Source: UBA1952 sp965246765 (lineage in GTDB: Bacteria; Bacteroidota; Bacteroidia; Chitinophagales; Chitinophagaceae). From it: DNA of 64,000 bases. How positions within the stretch are numbered: the stretch's first letter is position 1; each line of letters starts with the position of its first letter. Under the pieces are notes generated by a model. That model did no database searches. It saw nothing but the letters and a program-made list of their open reading frames with translations, and was not told where the DNA came from. Both the position numbers and the translations under genes were made by a program. Below, piece after piece: positions 8,545-16,901 of this stretch. The stretch is from the NCBI GenBank assembly GCA_965246765.1, contig CBDFFJ010000008.1, forward strand, positions 1 through 64,000, given 5' to 3'.

Positions 8545-9420
8545 TCAGGGCTGTGGCACCTGACCTATCAAACTTTTCAAATAAGAACCGTACCCGCTCT
8601 TTGCAAAATATGCTCCGAGCGTTTCCATCTGATCATCGTCAATCCAGCCGTTCCGGTAAGCGACCTCTTCAATGCAGCCGATTTTCATGCCCTGACGCTT
8701 TTCAATGACGTGGATGAAATTGCCCGCGTCCATCAGCGAGTCAAAAGTGCCGGTATCAAGCCAGGCCGTGCCGCGGTCAAGAACTCCTACCTCCAGCTTC
8801 CCACGCTCCAGATAGGTCTTGTTGACGTCCGTAATTTCAAGCTCACCGCGCGGGGATGGCTTTTGGTTTTTGGCTATGTCCACGACGCCGTTGTCGTAGA
8901 AATAAAGCCCGGGCACTGCATAATTACTTTTTGGCTGTGCCGGTTTTTCTTCAATGGAAAGCACGCGGAAATCGCGGTCAAATTCCACTACGCCGTAGCG
9001 TTCCGGGTCATGCACCTGATAGGCGAAAACTACCGCGCCGTCAGGGTTTGCTTTTTCCCGCAGAAGTGTGCCCATGCCGGAACCATGGAAGATATTGTCG
9101 CCCAGCACAAGCGCTACGGGATCAGGGCCTATAAAGTCGGCGCCAAGTATAAAGGCCTGGGCGAGGCCGTCCGGTGACGGCTGGACAATGTATTCAAAGC
9201 GACAGCCAAGCCTGCTTCCATCGCCAAGTAACTTTTTAAATCCGGCCTGGTCGGCAGGCGTGGTAATTACCAGGATTTCACGGATGCCGGCCAGCATCAG
9301 GGTGCTGAGCGGATAGTAAATCATCGGCTTGTCGTAAACGGGCATCAGCTGCTTGCTCACGGCAATGGTGAGCGGGTAAAGGCGCGTGCCGGAGCCGCCG
9401 GCGAGGATGATTCCTTTCAT
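8545..9420 (-). CDS. rmlA: glucose-1-phosphate thymidylyltransferase
   Basis: Makes dTDP-glucose from glucose-1-phosphate and dTTP, the first step towards dTDP-6-deoxyhexoses such as rhamnose. 291 residues is the full family length. The nucleotide-binding signature KGIILAGGSGTRLYPLT and SKQLMPVYDKPMIYYPLS are present, with LGDNIFHG and GTFDSLMDAGNFI further on. It is followed by a glycosyltransferase and preceded by rmlB on the same strand. rmlC and rmlD are not adjacent, so the final sugar is uncertain. Confidence 0.95.
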   Translation of the reverse strand: MKGIILAGGSGTRLYPLTIAVSKQLMPVYDKPMIYYPLSTLMLAGIREILVITTPADQAGFKKLLGDGSRLGCRFEYIVQPSPDGLAQAFILGADFIGPDPVALVLGDNIFHGSGMGTLLREKANPDGAVVFAYQVHDPERYGVVEFDRDFRVLSIEEKPAQPKSNYAVPGLYFYDNGVVDIAKNQKPSPRGELEITDVNKTYLERGKLEVGVLDRGTAWLDTGTFDSLMDAGNFIHVIEKRQGMKIGCIEEVAYRNGWIDDDQMETLGAYFAKSGYGSYLKSLIGQVPQP

Positions 9421-9493
9421 TTTGCGTTGAGTCTTTGAAGCGTTGAAGCGCCGGGATTTACAGAACGTATCTATGTCGCAACGCTTCAGCGAT

Positions 9494-10537
9494 TTAACGG
9501 TATTGTTGTGCGTAATAATTCTGATAAGCGCCGCTCGTCACGTGGTTCAGCCATTCCTCATTGGCAAGATACCAATCCAGCGTCTTGCTCAGGCCTTCCT
9601 CAAAAGTGACGCTCGGTTCCCAGCCTAATTCTGACTTGATTTTATTTGCATCAATCGCGTAGCGGCGGTCGTGGCCCGGCCGGTCGCGCACGTAGGTGAT
9701 GAGCTTTTCAGAAGCGCCTTCCTCACGGCCCAGCTTTGCGTCTATCTGTTTGCAGAGAAGCTTTATCAGCTCAATATTCTGCCATTCATTGAAGCCTCCG
9801 ATGTTGTAGGTTTCGCCCGCCTTCCCTTGATGATATACCGCGTCAATTGCGCGGGCGTGATCCACCACATACAGCCAGTCGCGGGTGTATTTCCCATCGC
9901 CGTAAACCGGCAGGGGCTTCTCATTGCGGATATTGTGGATGAAGAGCGGAATCAGCTTCTCGGGAAACTGGTTTGGGCCGTAGTTGTTGGAGCAGTTTGT
10001 AATTATAAATGGCAACTGATAGGTATTGCCGTAAGCGCGCACTATGTGGTCGGAAGCCGCTTTGGACGCTGAATAAGGGCTTTGCGGTTCGTAAGGTGTC
10101 GTTTCCAAAAAATATCCGGTTTCACCCAGCGAGCCATAGACCTCATCTGTGCTTACGTGATAAAAGCGCTTGCCCTCGTATTCGCCGTTCCAAGCTGCGC
10201 GGGCTGCATTGAGCAGGTTCGCAGTGCCCATGATGTTTGTCTGCAGGAAGGCGTTCGGGTCGGTAATGGAGCGATCCACATGGCTTTCCGCTGCAAGGTG
10301 AATAACGCCGTCCGGCTTGTGCTCAAAAAACAGGCTGTTCATGGCTTCGGCATCCGTAATGTCCGCCCTGACAAAGCTGTAGTTGGCGGCGGATTCCACA
10401 TCCCGCAGGTTTTCCAGATTACCGGCGTAGGTAAGTGCGTCCAGATTGATGATTTTGTAATCCGGGTGTTTTTCTACAAAAAGACGCACTACATGGGAGC
10501 CTATAAAGCCTGCGCCGCCGGTGATGAGGATGGTCAT
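9494..10537 (-). CDS. rmlB: dTDP-glucose 4,6-dehydratase
   Basis: Converts dTDP-glucose to dTDP-4-keto-6-deoxyglucose with bound NAD. The start is taken at 10537 (MTILITGGAGFIGSHVV), which puts the Rossmann motif at the N-terminus; an in-frame upstream start adds 13 unlikely residues. The 347-residue product carries the SDR catalytic YSASKAASDH, HVSTDEVYGSLG and the family signature NNYGPNQFPEKLIP. It is the first gene of the polysaccharide operon running down to 3.3 kb. The minus strand has a -7-like TACTTTCG upstream. Confidence 0.95.
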   Translation of the reverse strand: MTILITGGAGFIGSHVVRLFVEKHPDYKIINLDALTYAGNLENLRDVESAANYSFVRADITDAEAMNSLFFEHKPDGVIHLAAESHVDRSITDPNAFLQTNIMGTANLLNAARAAWNGEYEGKRFYHVSTDEVYGSLGETGYFLETTPYEPQSPYSASKAASDHIVRAYGNTYQLPFIITNCSNNYGPNQFPEKLIPLFIHNIRNEKPLPVYGDGKYTRDWLYVVDHARAIDAVYHQGKAGETYNIGGFNEWQNIELIKLLCKQIDAKLGREEGASEKLITYVRDRPGHDRRYAIDANKIKSELGWEPSVTFEEGLSKTLDWYLANEEWLNHVTSGAYQNYYAQQYR

Positions 10538-10767
10538 AGAATGGGAAATCTTTCGGTTGCGAAAGTAAGGCCGCACCTTCTAAGGCTAAATCCGGTTTCC
10601 GTTTAACAACGCCTCTTTTAGCCTGCAGTATTTCCGCGAGGGTTGTCTTTGAATGTGTATCTGCCCGACAAAATTTATATCCGGTTCTTAAACAGCGGCC
10701 GGTAATGTCGGCCCGGCGGCATCTTTATTGTGTCGCCCGGCTTCAACAAACTATCAATTAGTCAGCA
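10538..10767. other. divergent intergenic region, rmlB / SDR
   Basis: About 230 bases between the divergent rmlB and SDR genes. It must hold both promoters. A -7-like box for rmlB lies about 20 bases from its ATG; no convincing box for the SDR was found. No RNA gene or open frame is supported. Confidence 0.4.
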
Positions 10768-11772
10768 ATGGAAGCACAAAACAAAATTTCCCGCCGTAAA
10801 GTGATCACCGGCCTCGGCGCCAGCCTCGCGGTTATGGCCGTATCGCCCGTTTGGGCAGGCCCCGGCGATAAACCCAAGGGCGCCGAAGTATCCGGACCGG
10901 AAGACCCGATTAATAAATACCCCAAGCCGCCATTTAAAAGCCAGTCGCAGCCCTGGCCAGGCCTTGCGAGCAAAATGGACCCCAAACCAGATCACGGCGA
11001 GAAAAGCTACCGCGGTTCAGGAAGGTTAAAAGGGCGTAAGGCGCTGATTACCGGTGGAGATTCAGGCATGGGCCGCGCGGCTGCCATCGCCTACGCGCGC
11101 GAAGGCGCAGATGTAGCTATCAACTATTATCCAACGGAAGAATCAGATGCGCAAGAGGTTGTCGCGCTGATTAAAGCGGAAGGCCGCAAAGCAATAGCCA
11201 TTCCCGGCGACCTGCGGGAGGAGAGCTTCTGCAAGCGGCTGGTAGATGAAGCCATTCGCGGGCTTGGCGGGCTTGATATACTCGTTTGCAACGCTGCAAG
11301 ACAACAAACGCGCGCATCAATTCTTGACCTGACTACAGAAGAATTTGACGCGACAATGAAAACGAACATCTACGCCCCTTTCTGGATTATCAAAGCCGCG
11401 CTGCCGCATCTGCCGCCGGGCTCTACAATCATCGGTACGGCGTCGGAGCAGGCCTATGACCCGTCGCCGGAGCTGTATCACTATGCGCAGACGAAGGCCG
11501 CCACAATGAATTACGTCAAATCGCTGGCGAAGCAATTTGCGGAGAAAGGCATCCGTGTTAACGGGGTGGCACCCGGCCCCATCTGGACGCCATTGCAAGT
11601 GAGCGGCGGCGCTACGCAGGAGAAACTGGTGAGCTTTGGCGGCAATACGCCTTTCAAGCGGCCGGGACAGCCTGCCGAACTGGCTTCTATCTACGTGCAG
11701 CTCGCCGCGAATGATGCCAGCTATGCAACAGGACAGATCTATGCCTCTTCAGGCGGCGCGGGGCAGCCTTAG
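10768..11772 (+). CDS. SDR-family oxidoreductase with Tat-type signal
   Basis: A 334-residue short-chain dehydrogenase. The N-terminus is twin-arginine-like (ISRRKVITGLGASLAVM, then AVSPVWAGP), suggesting export of a folded, cofactor-loaded enzyme. A proline-rich stretch KYPKPPFKSQSQPWPG follows, as in E. coli YghA-like proteins, then the SDR core: cofactor loop TGGDSGMGRAAAIAYA, NAARQQTR, catalytic YHYAQTKAATMNY and RVNGVAPGPIWTPL. NADP binding is likely. The substrate is unknown; relatives are linked to osmotic or general stress. It stands alone on the plus strand and its end faces the CvfB-like gene. Confidence 0.87.
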   Translation: MEAQNKISRRKVITGLGASLAVMAVSPVWAGPGDKPKGAEVSGPEDPINKYPKPPFKSQSQPWPGLASKMDPKPDHGEKSYRGSGRLKGRKALITGGDSGMGRAAAIAYAREGADVAINYYPTEESDAQEVVALIKAEGRKAIAIPGDLREESFCKRLVDEAIRGLGGLDILVCNAARQQTRASILDLTTEEFDATMKTNIYAPFWIIKAALPHLPPGSTIIGTASEQAYDPSPELYHYAQTKAATMNYVKSLAKQFAEKGIRVNGVAPGPIWTPLQVSGGATQEKLVSFGGNTPFKRPGQPAELASIYVQLAANDASYATGQIYASSGGAGQP

Positions 11773-11775
11773 GAA

Positions 11776-12624
11776 TTATTCAGGCTCTGTTTTACGGATG
11801 CCCGTCTTCGTAAATTCAATTTTGCCCGCCTTGTAAAGTCCCCCGGTCGTCATCTTGAAGGTCTTTTTGCTCATGCCGAAGAACTGGTGGATTTCGTCCG
11901 GGTCGCTTTTGTCGTGGTAGGGCAGGTAGCCGTTGGCCTCTTCCAATAGACGCATTACTTTTTGCGAAGCGTCTTCTACGCGGGCATATCCGGCATCACC
12001 CGGCGCAAGATCAATCTTGCCATCCGGGCGAATGGTTTTAATGTAGCTGTTCAGCGTATCTCCGGGGTCGTAATCCTGATATAGGTCGTTGAAATACAGT
12101 ACGCCGGTGTAGCGGTTGTTGATGATGGCAACGTAGCCTAAATCAGTCTGTCGCCAGATGGTTAGGGAGACCTTTTCCAGCTCTGTCAGTTCATCATCTG
12201 CTTCTTCGCTTAACCAACTATCAAACCTTTCTGTAGCTGCTACGCGGCCTGTTTGCTCATCTATATAAATGCCCACCAGGTAGCGCCCGCCCGGCAGCAT
12301 TTGCCGCGATTGCTGCGAAAGCGGTACAAAAATGTCTTTCATGAGCCCCCAATCCAGAAACGCGCCCTGCTGGGTGGTGCTCACGCATTTTAGAAAAACA
12401 ATGTCGCCCACCTGACCCTTCGGTTCCTGCGTGGTGGCTATGATGCGGTTATCGGAATCATGATAAATGAAAACCTTTAGATCATCACCCGGTTGCGCGT
12501 CACGCGGCATAAATCGCTTGGGGAGCAGGATTTCCCCCGCCTCGCCGCCATCCAGATAGAGGCCGAAGTCCACGTGCTTCACCACTTTTAGCGTATTCCA
12601 GCGCCCGACTTGTATCGTATCCAT
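11776..12624 (-). CDS. S1-domain RNA-binding protein, CvfB-like
   Basis: A 282-residue protein resembling the CvfB/YitL family: tandem S1-like OB folds and a C-terminal winged-helix region. The first S1-like repeat (NTLKVVKHVDFGLYLDGG) is followed by a second (GDIVFLKCVSTTQQGAFLDWG) and a third (DLGYVAIINNRYTGVLYFND). The C-terminus is the winged-helix part (DPDEIHQFFGMSKKTFKMTTGGLYKAG). In firmicutes CvfB affects virulence and RNA metabolism; here the role is general RNA binding by inference. It shares its strand with the beta-barrel gene 12 bases upstream. Confidence 0.85.
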   Translation of the reverse strand: MDTIQVGRWNTLKVVKHVDFGLYLDGGEAGEILLPKRFMPRDAQPGDDLKVFIYHDSDNRIIATTQEPKGQVGDIVFLKCVSTTQQGAFLDWGLMKDIFVPLSQQSRQMLPGGRYLVGIYIDEQTGRVAATERFDSWLSEEADDELTELEKVSLTIWRQTDLGYVAIINNRYTGVLYFNDLYQDYDPGDTLNSYIKTIRPDGKIDLAPGDAGYARVEDASQKVMRLLEEANGYLPYHDKSDPDEIHQFFGMSKKTFKMTTGGLYKAGKIEFTKTGIRKTEPE

Positions 12625-12636
12625 AATGGGCTAAAA

Positions 12637-13275
12637 TTACCGCGCTTCACCCGAAGGAATGATGTAAAGCAGGCGAAGCGTCAGCACATTATTACGTTCC
12701 GGCCCTGAGCCAAATCCGGTTGGGATGTCTGGCGCACTGCGAATACCGCCAAGGGTATATTGATATTGGCCGCTTAGAAACCATTCGTTGCGTAGCTGAA
12801 AGCTTATCCCGCCAATGCCGCTCCAATCCTGCTTCTTAAATGGAAACAGCTCCTCACTAAAGCTGTTTGCACCAACATCGTCAGACGATTCATTGACCGA
12901 AATAAGGCGGGCATAGGAAATGCCGCCGCTAAAGTGAAACCTGCCGCCGGGAAATAGATGCAGGAGCGCCGGAAGCTCCACATATTTTAAGTCTAACCGG
13001 TAGTCCCTAATCTGCGCCTCACGGCTGCCTTTCTGCGTGTAACCTATGCCAAGGCTGGCTTGGAATAGTGGCGATAGACGCGCATATACAAATGCACCGC
13101 CGGCAAATCCTGGCTTCCGGTAGCCTGAAAATCCGTCGCCATCAACCTGACAAAGATTGACACCCGCATAAAGCCCGGCGTGAAAAACTCGCTCGTCGTC
13201 ACGTGAAAAAAGCATCTGCGCGTGCGCTTGAGGCATGAATGCCAGGCAAATAAGGAGTAGAAATAATGGCCGCAC
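12637..13275 (-). CDS. outer-membrane beta-barrel protein (PorT/OmpW-like fold)
   Basis: A 212-residue protein with a cleavable signal peptide (LFLLLICLAFMPQAHAQ) and alternating amphipathic strands typical of a small eight-stranded barrel. Examples are GLYAGVNLCQVDGDGFSGY, QASLGIGYTQKG and FHFSGGISYARLI, ending on an aromatic/hydrophobic strand. No enzymatic motif is seen. It is probably an outer-membrane protein of unknown role. It begins 3 bases from the end of dusB on the same strand, so the two may be co-transcribed. Confidence 0.75.
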   Translation of the reverse strand: MRPLFLLLICLAFMPQAHAQMLFSRDDERVFHAGLYAGVNLCQVDGDGFSGYRKPGFAGGAFVYARLSPLFQASLGIGYTQKGSREAQIRDYRLDLKYVELPALLHLFPGGRFHFSGGISYARLISVNESSDDVGANSFSEELFPFKKQDWSGIGGISFQLRNEWFLSGQYQYTLGGIRSAPDIPTGFGSGPERNNVLTLRLLYIIPSGEAR

Positions 13276-13278
13276 GGC

Positions 13279-14277
13279 TTAATAGGCTATAGCGCCTTCA
13301 TAACGCGCTACCAATTCTGAAAGTACTTCCCCAATCGCATCCATGCTGTCCGTAGTTACTAGGCGCATCCTGTATTCCTTCACATTGGGCAGGCCTTTCA
13401 GGTAATTGGCCCAATGTCGCCGCATTTCCAGAATGCCCAGCTTTTGACCTTTCCAGCGAACGGAAAACTCCAGGTGCTTCTGCGCAGCGGAAACCCGCTC
13501 TTCCACCGTTGGCGACGCCATAAGCTCGCCCGTAGCCACATAATGCTTGATTTCCCGGAAAATCCAGGGATGACCGATCGCCCCACGACCAATCATTATG
13601 CCGTCCACACCATAGCGCGCCTTGTATTCCACCGCCTTTTGGGGCGTATCCACGTCGCCATTGCCGAAGATGGGAATTTTAATGCGCGGGTTGTTCTTCA
13701 CAGCTGCAATCAGCCGCCAGTCGGCATCGCCTTTATAAAGCTGTGCGCGTGTGCGGCCGTGAATGGACAAGGCGGCAATGCCGATGTCCTGAAGGCGCTC
13801 AGCTACTTCTTCAATATTCAGCGAATCTTCATCCCAGCCGAGACGCGTCTTTACCGTCACTGGAAGGCTCGTGCTGCGGATGCAGGCTTTTGTGAGGCGA
13901 ACCATCAGGTCAACGTCTTTTAACACTGCTGCGCCGGCACCTTTGCATACCACTTTTTTGACCGGACAGCCGAAGTTTATGTCCAGCAAATCGGGTCCGG
14001 TAGCGTCAATAATCTTCGCGCTCATGGCCATCGCATCCTCATCACCACCAAAAATCTGAATGCCAATTGGCCGCTCTTCTTCAAAAATATCCAGCTTCTG
14101 CCTGCTCTTAATGGCATCGCGGATAAGGCCTTCTGAGGAGATGAACTCGGTGTACATCAGGTCGGCCCCGCCTTCCTTACATACAGCCCGGAAAGGCGGG
14201 TCGCTCACATCCTCCATAGGCGCGAGGAGCAGCGGGAAGTCGGGTAGGGTGATGTTTGAACCAATCTGCACAGGCAT
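13279..14277 (-). CDS. dusB: tRNA-dihydrouridine synthase, DusB-like
   Basis: An FMN-dependent enzyme that reduces uridine to dihydrouridine in tRNA. The start at 14277 (MPVQIGSNITLPDF) is preferred to the longer in-frame frame because family homology begins with FPLLLAPMEDVSDPPFRAV. The 332-residue product has the catalytic Cys in NFGCPVKKVVCKGAGAAVL, the VKTRLGWDEDS segment, SIHGRTRAQLYKG and FGNGDV. A GACCTTTG -7-like box ends 4 bases before the ATG on the minus strand. It diverges from guaB. Confidence 0.93.
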   Translation of the reverse strand: MPVQIGSNITLPDFPLLLAPMEDVSDPPFRAVCKEGGADLMYTEFISSEGLIRDAIKSRQKLDIFEEERPIGIQIFGGDEDAMAMSAKIIDATGPDLLDINFGCPVKKVVCKGAGAAVLKDVDLMVRLTKACIRSTSLPVTVKTRLGWDEDSLNIEEVAERLQDIGIAALSIHGRTRAQLYKGDADWRLIAAVKNNPRIKIPIFGNGDVDTPQKAVEYKARYGVDGIMIGRGAIGHPWIFREIKHYVATGELMASPTVEERVSAAQKHLEFSVRWKGQKLGILEMRRHWANYLKGLPNVKEYRMRLVTTDSMDAIGEVLSELVARYEGAIAY

Positions 14278-14385
14278 GGTGCAAAGGTCGGATATGGAGT
14301 TGGATGGCAGGTGGGTTTCCACAGCTAATCCACCCATAGCGATATCAACTTCTCAACCTTTAGCGTCCCCAACTTATCTTCGCGC

Positions 14386-15855
14386 ATGGCAGCAAACTCC
14401 AAGTTTTACGGCGAGGGCCTCACATTTGACGATGTGCTCCTCGTGCCCGCTTACTCCGAAGTCCTCCCCCGCGAGGTAAGCATCTCCACCCAACTTACTA
14501 AAGACATCCGGCTACAGATGCCCATGGTATCTGCAGCGATGGATACCGTCACCGAAGCGCGGCTGGCCATTGCGCTGGCGCGCGAAGGCGGCATCGGGAT
14601 GCTGCACAAAAACATGAGTATTGAGCGCCAGGCCGACGAGGTGCGCAAAGTAAAACGCTCCGAAAGCGGCATCATCACTGACCCCATAACACTCTCGCCC
14701 GAAGCGAGTGTGGCTGAAGCCCGCCGCCTCATGCGCGACAACCGCATCGGCGGCATTCCAATCGTTGACGCGAACGGCAAGCTCGCCGGCATCCTCACCA
14801 ACCGCGACATGCGCTTTGAAAAAGACATGTCCAAAAAGGTGAGCGAAATCATGACGAAAGAAAACCTCGTCACCGCGCCGGACGGCACGGACATGGCAAG
14901 CGCCGAGGGCATTCTGGAGCAATACAAGATTGAAAAGCTGCTGATCACTGATAAGAAAGGTCACCTGAAAGGCCTCATCACCTTCCGCGATATTCAGCAC
15001 CTCAAAAGCCATCCGAATTCCTGTAAAGACAAGCATGGCCGCCTGCTGGTAGGCGCTGCGGTGGGCATTACCGGAGATACATTGGCGCGTGTGGAAGCAT
15101 TGCGTGCGGCAGGCGTTGACGTAATCACGCTGGACAGCGCCCACGGCCATTCGCGCGGCGTGATAGAGATGGTGGAGAAGGTGAAGAAGGCATTCAAACA
15201 CGTAAGCCTTATTGCCGGAAATGTAGCAACCGCTTCTGGCGCAAAAGCCCTTGCCGAGGCTGGCGCAGATGCAGTAAAAGTTGGCGTAGGGCCTGGCTCT
15301 ATCTGTACAACGCGAGTAGTAACCGGCGCAGGCGCGCCGCAGCTTACAGCCATTATAGAAGCGTCGGAAGCACTTAGAAAGAAAGGCATACCGGTCATTG
15401 CCGACGGCGGTATCCGCTACACGGGCGATATGGTAAAGGCGATTGCGGCGGGCGCGTCATGCGTAATGGCTGGTTCCATTTTCGCCGGAACGGAAGAAAG
15501 CCCCGGCGAAATGATTATCTATGAAGGCCGGAAGTTCAAAAGCTACCGCGGCATGGGCAGCGTAGAGGCGATGAAAGAAGGCTCCTCCGACCGCTACTTC
15601 CAGGATGTGGAGACGGACATCAAGAAGCTGGTGCCGGAAGGAATCGTAGGCCGCGTGCCATACAAGGGAACGTTGAACGAGATTGTGCAGCAGTTCATAG
15701 GTGGCCTGCGGGCAGGGATGGGCTATTGCGGTGCGAAGGACATTGCAACGCTGCAATCAGATGCACAGTTTATCAGGATTACTGCTGCGAGTATGGCCGA
15801 GAGTCATCCGCATGATATTGTGATTACTAAGGAGGCGCCGAATTATTCAAGGTAG
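14386..15855 (+). CDS. guaB: inosine-5'-monophosphate dehydrogenase
   Basis: Oxidises IMP to XMP with NAD, the rate-limiting step of GMP synthesis. The 489-residue length matches the family. The N-terminus has GLTFDDVLLVPAYSEVLP. Two CBS domains follow at about residues 95-205, then the barrel with DSAHGHSRGVIEMV and the catalytic Cys loop GVGPGSICTTRVV. YRGMGSVEAM and the C-terminal flap complete it. The stop (15853-15855) lies two bases before the left arm of the DUF559 inverted repeat. A TATCTTCG box ends 3 bases before the ATG. Confidence 0.97.
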   Translation: MAANSKFYGEGLTFDDVLLVPAYSEVLPREVSISTQLTKDIRLQMPMVSAAMDTVTEARLAIALAREGGIGMLHKNMSIERQADEVRKVKRSESGIITDPITLSPEASVAEARRLMRDNRIGGIPIVDANGKLAGILTNRDMRFEKDMSKKVSEIMTKENLVTAPDGTDMASAEGILEQYKIEKLLITDKKGHLKGLITFRDIQHLKSHPNSCKDKHGRLLVGAAVGITGDTLARVEALRAAGVDVITLDSAHGHSRGVIEMVEKVKKAFKHVSLIAGNVATASGAKALAEAGADAVKVGVGPGSICTTRVVTGAGAPQLTAIIEASEALRKKGIPVIADGGIRYTGDMVKAIAAGASCVMAGSIFAGTEESPGEMIIYEGRKFKSYRGMGSVEAMKEGSSDRYFQDVETDIKKLVPEGIVGRVPYKGTLNEIVQQFIGGLRAGMGYCGAKDIATLQSDAQFIRITAASMAESHPHDIVITKEAPNYSR

Positions 15856-15857
15856 CA

Positions 15858-15884
15858 ACCCCCCGGCCCCCTGAAGGGGGTGAC
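15858..15884. repeat. left arm of 27-bp perfect inverted repeat flanking DUF559 gene
   Basis: 27 bases identical to the reverse complement of 16346-16372. Similarity continues six bases further inward (to 15890) with two mismatches. The arm contains its own short hairpin (CCCCC-TGAA-GGGGG, 15867-15880). It begins two bases after the guaB stop. Confidence 0.93.
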
Positions 15885-15916
15885 AGTAACATAATTAGCA
15901 CTAAGCTGAATCAGCT

Positions 15917-16315
15917 ATGAAGAAGCAGATGTTTTATGGGGCTATTCCGTTCGTGTTTGAGCGGGCGCGGGAGCTGCGGTTGAATACAAGTCCGGCTGAG
16001 CAGGCTATGTGGGCTTATCTGCGTACGAAACCGCTTGGCGTTAAGTTTAGACGACAACATCCTTTAGGCCCGTTCATTCCAGATTTTTATGCGCATTCCA
16101 TTAAGCTGGTCATTGAAATTGACGGAGCCGTTCATGCCGAACACGAACAAGCAATAAAAGATAAGCTGCGACAAGAAGGAATAGAAAGCGAAGGCATTTT
16201 TGTCTTACGCTTTACCAATGATACGGTGATGTTTGAGCTTCCTACTGTAAAGGAAAAAATTGAGTCAATCATTCAAGAAAGACAAAGCAATAAGTCAAAT
16301 GAAAGCAAGACGTAG
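15917..16315 (+). CDS. DUF559 / Vsr-like endonuclease-fold protein
   Basis: A 132-residue member of the DUF559 family, which shares the very-short-patch-repair/restriction endonuclease fold. Expected motifs are present: SPAEQAMWAYLRTKPLGVKF with a Glu and a Trp, FRRQHPLGPFIPDFYAHSIKLVIEIDGAVH with the PD-(D/E)xK-like acidic residues (PDF, EIDG), and VLRFTNDTVM. The gene is single, with no operon partner, and sits inside a 515-bp unit bounded by a perfect inverted repeat between the stops of guaB and a convergent CoA-binding gene. The family's function is not established; a nuclease acting on its own repeat is a hypothesis only. Confidence 0.87.
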   Translation: MKKQMFYGAIPFVFERARELRLNTSPAEQAMWAYLRTKPLGVKFRRQHPLGPFIPDFYAHSIKLVIEIDGAVHAEHEQAIKDKLRQEGIESEGIFVLRFTNDTVMFELPTVKEKIESIIQERQSNKSNESKT

Positions 16316-16345
16316 CAATCTGTAAGCTACTATGCGTAAGCTACC

Positions 16346-16372
16346 GTCACCCCCTTCAGGGGGCCGGGGGGT
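16346..16372. repeat. right arm of 27-bp perfect inverted repeat flanking DUF559 gene
   Basis: Exact reverse complement of 15858-15884, with a weaker extension inward to 16340. It ends four bases before the stop of the convergent CoA-binding gene. A 9-base direct repeat GTAAGCTAC (16322-16330 and 16336-16344) adjoins it on the inside. Confidence 0.93.
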
Positions 16373-16376
16373 CTGG

Positions 16377-16739
16377 TTAATACCGCCCGATACTCAACAA
16401 CACAAGGGTACAAGCCTGCATCGGCTCAATGCCTGCTTCTTCCGCCAATGCCTCCAACTGCATATTCTCCGTTCCCGGATTAAAGATGATGCGTTTAGGC
16501 TTCAGCGAAAGGATGTAGTCAATGTACGGTTGCTGATTCGTTGGGTTCAGGTAAAGCGTAACCGTATCTACACCTTCCAGCGGCTGCTGTTCTGTTTCTA
16601 TATCCACGTCCAGCACCTGCCCCTTCCGGTTGCCAATAGCTACCACCTCGTGGCCTTTGCGGCGCAGGGCGAGGATGGCCTTATTGCCATAACGCGCCGG
16701 ATTTTCAGACGCGCCGAGGACTAATGTTTTCTTGCTCAT
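16377..16739 (-). CDS. CoA-binding domain protein
   Basis: A 120-residue single-domain Rossmann protein of the CoA_binding type. The start is set at 16739 (MSKKTLVLGASENPARYGNK), where family homology begins. The nucleotide loop LGASENPARYGNKAI and later LYLNPTNQQPYIDYIL and IIFNPGTEN are typical of the YccU-like group. Biochemical role is unknown; the fold suggests CoA or nucleotide binding. It is convergent with guaB, with the DUF559 unit between them. Confidence 0.83.
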   Translation of the reverse strand: MSKKTLVLGASENPARYGNKAILALRRKGHEVVAIGNRKGQVLDVDIETEQQPLEGVDTVTLYLNPTNQQPYIDYILSLKPKRIIFNPGTENMQLEALAEEAGIEPMQACTLVLLSIGRY

Positions 16740-16793
16740 AATCGGGAAACGGATTAAAAATAACGCCAGCGCCGCCAACTATTCTGTTAGAAC

Positions 16794-16823
16794 TTGCCCG
16801 TCGCCCCTTTTCGGCTATTTTTG
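16794..16823 (+). promoter_or_regulatory. Bacteroidota-type promoter for sucD
   Basis: TTG at 16794-16796 and TATTTTTG at 16816-16823, with 19 bases between, match the phylum's -33/-7 layout. The box is followed by CGCCC. The sucD ATG is 78 bases downstream, so this mRNA has a leader. Confidence 0.6.
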
Positions 16824-16901
16824 CGCCCGTTCAATTGCGTGAGACGCGAATCGTCAATCGTAAATTATTTCATTCTTCATTCTATCATTCTTCATTAAGA
16901 A

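Noticed and set aside
8545..10537. Complete dTDP-rhamnose pathway
   Set aside because: Only rmlA and rmlB are here; rmlC and rmlD are not adjacent, and the RmlC-like gene at 63.4 kb belongs to a CDP operon.
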